From assembly GCA_963790075.1 (NCBI GenBank), contig CAWBNG010000003.1, positions 124,001 through 188,000 on the forward strand: 64,000 nucleotides of DNA, read 5' to 3'. The notes under the pieces were generated by a model. It was given only the letters and a program-made list of their open reading frames with translations, ran no database searches and was not told where the DNA came from. The translations under genes were made by a program, and so were the position numbers. Below, piece by piece: positions 61,634-64,000 of this stretch. Every line of letters starts with the position of its first letter. Position 1 is the first letter of the stretch. The DNA comes from CAYOUV01 sp963790075. Its GTDB lineage: Bacteria > Chloroflexota > Anaerolineae > Anaerolineales > Villigracilaceae.

Positions 61634-61941
61634 TCACCAAGGCCTGATCTGGCAGAATTCTTCACTGCATTTGTAAATGACTGCGTGAGAATAGTCTGTT
61701 TCTGACTTTCACTCTTATCAAAGCCTGAAAGCGTATCCAACGTTGAGATCATATCCTTTATTTGCATCAAAAGAGAATACACCCCGTCACTCCCACTTTC
61801 CTTGTCACAATAGAAAATCAATGCATCAGTAACAATATGACGCAACGAATATCCATCCCCCACCCAGGCTTCAATCACCTCCCTGGCCTGGGCTTCCCGA
61901 GGGTTGTTTTCATCGAGGCGGAAACTATAGACCTTACTCAT
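61624..61941 (-). CDS. ParR-like small partner of the ParM-like protein
   Basis: 105-aa protein: an N-terminal strand-like start MSKVYSFRLDENNPREAQAREVIEAW followed by helices (LRHIVTDALIFYC), which resembles a ribbon-helix-helix DNA-binding protein of the ParR/StbB type. It overlaps the ParM-like gene by 4 nt as the second gene of a two-gene unit, the standard place of parR. The identification rests on context and fold pattern, since ParR sequences are highly variable. Confidence 0.6.
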   Translation of the reverse strand: MSKVYSFRLDENNPREAQAREVIEAWVGDGYSLRHIVTDALIFYCDKESGSDGVYSLLMQIKDMISTLDTLSGFDKSESQKQTILTQSFTNAVKNSARSGLGEKN

Positions 61942-62969
61942 AGCACCTTCAAGGCATCATACAAACGCCACAGCTTGAGACCGCCACGCACATTGGCCAG
62001 ATGCAAGCTATCCAATTCATCTGCCAGGATCACATTCTCATGCTTCAAGATCGGCAGCAGCTTTTGGCGCAGCAGGGCGCTTCCACCCCCTGTCAGGATG
62101 ATCGTATCCCAGGCTAATGCACCACCGGCGATGCGCTGGTAGGTGTCAGCAAAGCGGTTGAGGAACAGGCTGGTGGCTTCATTCACATATTCGCCACACG
62201 GATATTTCTTGCCTCCACCCTCAAACACGCCGGTAGCAATCGCCTGGCTCACCCTGGCTGGTGGCAACACCGGAATGTCCTTCACCAGTTCGGCATGGTT
62301 TGCTCGAAAGCTCTCTTCGAAGTCCGAGAGTACCTGCTGGATCCCGATGGGAATGCTGCGAGCCAGGCCATAATCCACCACCCCGCCCGGGTTGACGGCC
62401 AGCCAGTCGGTAGTGAAACCGCCAATATCGATCACCAAGGAAGTCCCCTCCCCTACGTTGGCGTGTTGGTAGTGCTGACCATCTTCGGTCAGTAACACGT
62501 TCATCAATCCACCGACCGGTTCATCGAAGGTGTTGGCATAGATCACCCGGAAGCTGGCCTCATGTCTGCCAACTTCTACAGTCCACTCCCCGATCACCGA
62601 TTTCATCAGGTCTTCCCGGTATTTCACATCTCCGGGGGCATGGCTGCCAAAGATGGCTATTTCCTGCCCTCGCTCGTAAATTCGTGCAAGCGCAGCAATT
62701 GCCAGGATACCGTAGTAGTCACGCGTGTATCGGGCCGAGCCGGAGCGCTGCACCAGCACACCATGCCTTTCAGCGCTTTCGCCCACCACATAGGGCTTTC
62801 CATTCACCCGGATGTAATCGGCTGAGTTGCCGTTGATATTTGCCCGTGAAATGATCTTTTGGTATTCGCCTTCGGTCAGAGGTTGGATTGCGTGAGGGAA
62901 GACGACTTCTTTGTTTACTGTCTTGGCTTTGATGATGCTGTTGCCAGCATCCAGGACTAACACGCCCAT
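61938..62969 (-). CDS. parM: ParM/StbA-like actin-family segregation ATPase
   Basis: 343-aa actin-like ATPase. Phosphate 1: VLVLDAGNSIIKAKTV at the N-terminus. Phosphate 2: SLVIDIGGFTTDWLAV near residue 175. Adenosine motif: IILTGGGSALLRQ near 295. Such proteins form filaments that push plasmid copies apart through ParR bound to parC. AAGGAG precedes the ATG. Two palindromic iterons lie 24-63 nt upstream and could serve as parC and operator. A plasmid-type partition system inside the chromosomal island suggests the island is or was a plasmid or conjugative element. Confidence 0.85.
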   Translation of the reverse strand: MGVLVLDAGNSIIKAKTVNKEVVFPHAIQPLTEGEYQKIISRANINGNSADYIRVNGKPYVVGESAERHGVLVQRSGSARYTRDYYGILAIAALARIYERGQEIAIFGSHAPGDVKYREDLMKSVIGEWTVEVGRHEASFRVIYANTFDEPVGGLMNVLLTEDGQHYQHANVGEGTSLVIDIGGFTTDWLAVNPGGVVDYGLARSIPIGIQQVLSDFEESFRANHAELVKDIPVLPPARVSQAIATGVFEGGGKKYPCGEYVNEATSLFLNRFADTYQRIAGGALAWDTIILTGGGSALLRQKLLPILKHENVILADELDSLHLANVRGGLKLWRLYDALKVL

Positions 62970-62992
62970 GATTAGCTCCTTTCTTGAGGGGT

Positions 62993-63032
62993 GTTTACAA
63001 ATGTAAACAGAGTAGCGTTTACAAATGTAAAC
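62993..63032. promoter_or_regulatory. Two palindromic iterons upstream of parM (parC/operator candidate)
   Basis: GTTTACAAATGTAAAC occurs twice, at 62993-63008 and 63017-63032, with a 24-bp period. Each is a 7+7 palindrome with an AA centre. The site is between the parM start and the upstream HTH gene. Confidence 0.75.
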
Positions 63033-63053
63033 ATTAGGCGGGAAAAGAAAAAA

Positions 63054-63284
63054 CTACTTCGGCCCGAAGCGCTGGTCGGTTGCAACTTGCGCTTGCTCGA
63101 GATAACCATCGAGAGCGCCTTTTTCTATCAACCAGAGTTGGCCGATCTTGGTACCTTCCAGCTTGCCGTTACGCAGCAAGCGTCTTAGGTACTGGGTGCT
63201 GTAGCCGCTGTATAAAGCCGCCACTTGCACCGAGATGTGATTGTTGAGAACTTGTGGGGATACTGCCTGGTTAAAACAAATCAT
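63054..63284 (-). CDS. Small HTH DNA-binding protein (excisionase/MerR-like)
   Basis: 76-aa protein with a helix-turn-helix of the helix_turn_helix_17/excisionase type: SVQVAALYSGYSTQYLRRLLRNGKLEGTKIG then QLWLIEKGALDGYLEQA. GAGGTGA lies 7 nt before the ATG. Such proteins direct excision by tyrosine recombinases or act as small repressors. It is on the same strand as parM and ParR-like genes and directly upstream of the iterons, so it may control them or serve as the excisionase of the island. Confidence 0.82.
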   Translation of the reverse strand: MICFNQAVSPQVLNNHISVQVAALYSGYSTQYLRRLLRNGKLEGTKIGQLWLIEKGALDGYLEQAQVATDQRFGPK

Positions 63285-63399
63285 CCCGAACTCACCTCAG
63301 GGTGACGGGCAACTCCTCTAATTTACTCCGCTGCTCAAAGCGCAGCATTTCGAGAAATTGCTCTACACCTAATTGGTGTTGTTCGAGATGGATCCTCTT

Positions 63400-63427
63400 T
63401 GGTGCCCCCACGGAGATTCGAACTCCG
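63400..63427 (-). tRNA. 3' end of a tRNA gene (T-arm and acceptor only), probably tRNA-Leu
   Basis: Read on the minus strand: T-stem CGGAG, loop TTCGAAT, CTCCG, then the acceptor 3' strand TGGGGGC, discriminator A and CCA. The rest of the tRNA is absent upstream, so this is a fragment, as left by integrases that use tRNA 3' ends. The acceptor would pair with GCCCCCA, common in tRNA-Leu; identity is inferred. Confidence 0.7.
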
Positions 63428-63460
63428 GTTATTGATCTATGTCAACCATATATCTAGGTC

Positions 63461-63478
63461 AAAAATAGCTTATGTAAA
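63461..63478. repeat. Right direct repeat (candidate att site)
   Basis: AAAAATAGCTTATGTAAA, identical to 40453-40470. Confidence 0.75.
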
Positions 63479-63824
63479 TACAAATTTAAGTTACCAGATT
63501 GTCGCCGTAAGGCCGATTTTGTTATATACTTTTAAATAGTTGGGTTATCGAAGTGAGCAAAAACGTCGAAAGTATGAAATACAAGCCGAGAGAAAAAATA
63601 ACGATGGCGTGTATTTTCCTTATACAATCTTGGAGCTATATGGATTACTTATAAGCTTTTTTGGTCCACCTAAACACGGGTTAGACGCAGTAATCAGGTA
63701 GTACCTAAAAAAACATCTTACGGTATTTCAGGGATAGATATCTGATAGACACAAAAATACACATTTAGAGCCGGGTGACTGACAAATGGACTATAGAAAA
63801 CGCCTGCTAACAAGAGGTTTCGAT
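63479..63824. other. Intergenic region right of the island
   Basis: 346 nt without a supported gene. AT-rich. GTGAGCAAAAA at 63553-63563 matches part of the IS target sequence at 34.8 kb. No promoter, terminator or structured RNA is convincing. Confidence 0.4.
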
Positions 63825-64000
63825 ATGTATATTCTGAGAATCGCTGGCGTGCTTACGGCGGCTGTGATCTTAACCTGCTCTTGCAGGACGACTATAGCTC
63901 AAGATTTTCCTGTCGGTTGCGGTAATCGCAGCGTGGCCATTGTGGTGGAGCCTGCGTTGTATGGTTCGATTCGAACCATGCTTAGTCAATTTGAAGCTGA
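63825..64000 (+). CDS. Exported protein, 3' end outside window
   Basis: Start at ATG 63825 (MYILRIAGVLTAAV) with AGAGG 8 nt upstream; an in-frame ATG at 63786 is less likely. The first residues form a signal segment ending near VILTCSCRTTIAQ, with a possible lipobox ILTC. The mature part begins DFPVGCGNRSVAIVVEPALYGSI and runs off the window. Too short to assign a family. Confidence 0.55.
   Translation, partial: MYILRIAGVLTAAVILTCSCRTTIAQDFPVGCGNRSVAIVVEPALYGSIRTMLSQFEA
63961..63979. repeat. Perfect palindrome inside the last gene
   Basis: ATGGTTCGA and TCGAACCAT flank a single central T, a 9+9 inverted repeat within coding sequence. Confidence 0.4.

Larger units (their letters stand above)
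40421..63493. mobile_element. Candidate 23-kb defence island with integrase and flanking direct repeats
   Basis: An 18-bp perfect direct repeat (AAAAATAGCTTATGTAAA) occurs at 40453-40470 and 63461-63478. Similarity extends both ways: CTATGTCAA at 40421 and 63437 upstream, ATTTA then AGTTA downstream. A tyrosine recombinase gene lies 190 nt inside the left repeat. The interior is visibly AT-richer than the backbone and carries OLD, BREX, partition genes and an IS701-like element. A tRNA 3' end lies just inside the right repeat. These are the usual marks of an integrated element; limits are inferred from the repeats. Confidence 0.65.

Noticed and set aside
62993..63032. CRISPR array
   Set aside because: Only two 16-bp palindromic repeats with an 8-bp spacing. 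They fit partition or operator iterons, and no cas gene is present anywhere in the window.
63553..63563. Second copy of the IS target sequence (GTGAGCAAAAA)
   Set aside because: Only 11 of 15 bases match and no IS end is next to it, so chance is a sufficient explanation.

Overview
The window looks like a chromosomal segment of a bacterium of the phylum Chloroflexota, probably class Anaerolineae. Reasons: a moderately GC-rich backbone; lipoproteins with Thr-Pro linkers after the lipobox; a full-length RicT-type PSP1 protein; a long DHH-CBS-nucleotidyltransferase CCA enzyme; and an ECF transporter operon beginning with a SAM hydrolase. This is inferred from family content. There is no rRNA or complete tRNA gene to confirm it.

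Backbone, 1 to about 34.7 kb. In order: an Mrp/ApbC ATPase (5' end outside the window), RicT, a PIG-L deacetylase, an M20 amidohydrolase, DegV, FeoA-FeoB iron uptake (minus strand), a lipoprotein, a GbsR/MarR regulator with an SDR oxidoreductase, a haem-binding protein and a frameshifted CCA-adding enzyme (minus). Next is a plus-strand unit that starts with what looks like a proline-codon leader-peptide attenuator, followed by a MazG-like protein, a LOG-family protein, two different prolyl-tRNA synthetases in tandem, an AlkD-like HEAT protein, membrane proteins and a DUF1684 protein. A minus-strand operon then encodes a SAM hydroxide adenosyltransferase and a complete ECF transporter (A-A fusion, S, T). 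After a family of decaying TolB-like propeller lipoproteins comes a minus-strand copper/oxidase-assembly operon: a DeoR-HTH/NosL-like regulator, SCO, PCuAC, CtaG, a small exported protein and a CopC-CopD-cytochrome c fusion.

Transition, 34.7 to 40.4 kb. A complete 1457-bp insertion sequence has 25-bp inverted repeats and a 15-bp target duplication. It is followed by remnants of a Fur-family regulator and a ZnuA-like metal-binding protein, a frameshifted LysM/M23 peptidase, another intact TolB-like lipoprotein and an orphan AbrB protein.

Genomic island, about 40.42 to 63.49 kb. It is AT-richer and bounded by an 18-bp direct repeat embedded in longer similarity. Just inside the left repeat is a tyrosine recombinase whose leader can form mutually exclusive hairpins at the ribosome site. 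Cargo: a broken OLD-family nuclease, an IS701-like transposase, a broken DUF5655/NucS-like protein, a type 1 BREX locus in canonical order (brxA, brxB, brxC, pglX, pglZ, brxL), a ParM/ParR-like partition pair with two palindromic iterons, and a small HTH protein. A 28-nt tRNA 3' end lies just inside the right repeat. Most BREX genes are interrupted by single-base indels while the 3.76-kb pglX is intact, so the system is either decaying or the assembly is locally poor.

The standout observation is the candidate proline attenuator at 12.70-12.85 kb. It has a promoter, an 18-codon leaderless peptide with four Pro codons, a 12-bp antiterminator pairing and an intrinsic terminator, and lies ahead of a unit containing two prolyl-tRNA synthetases.
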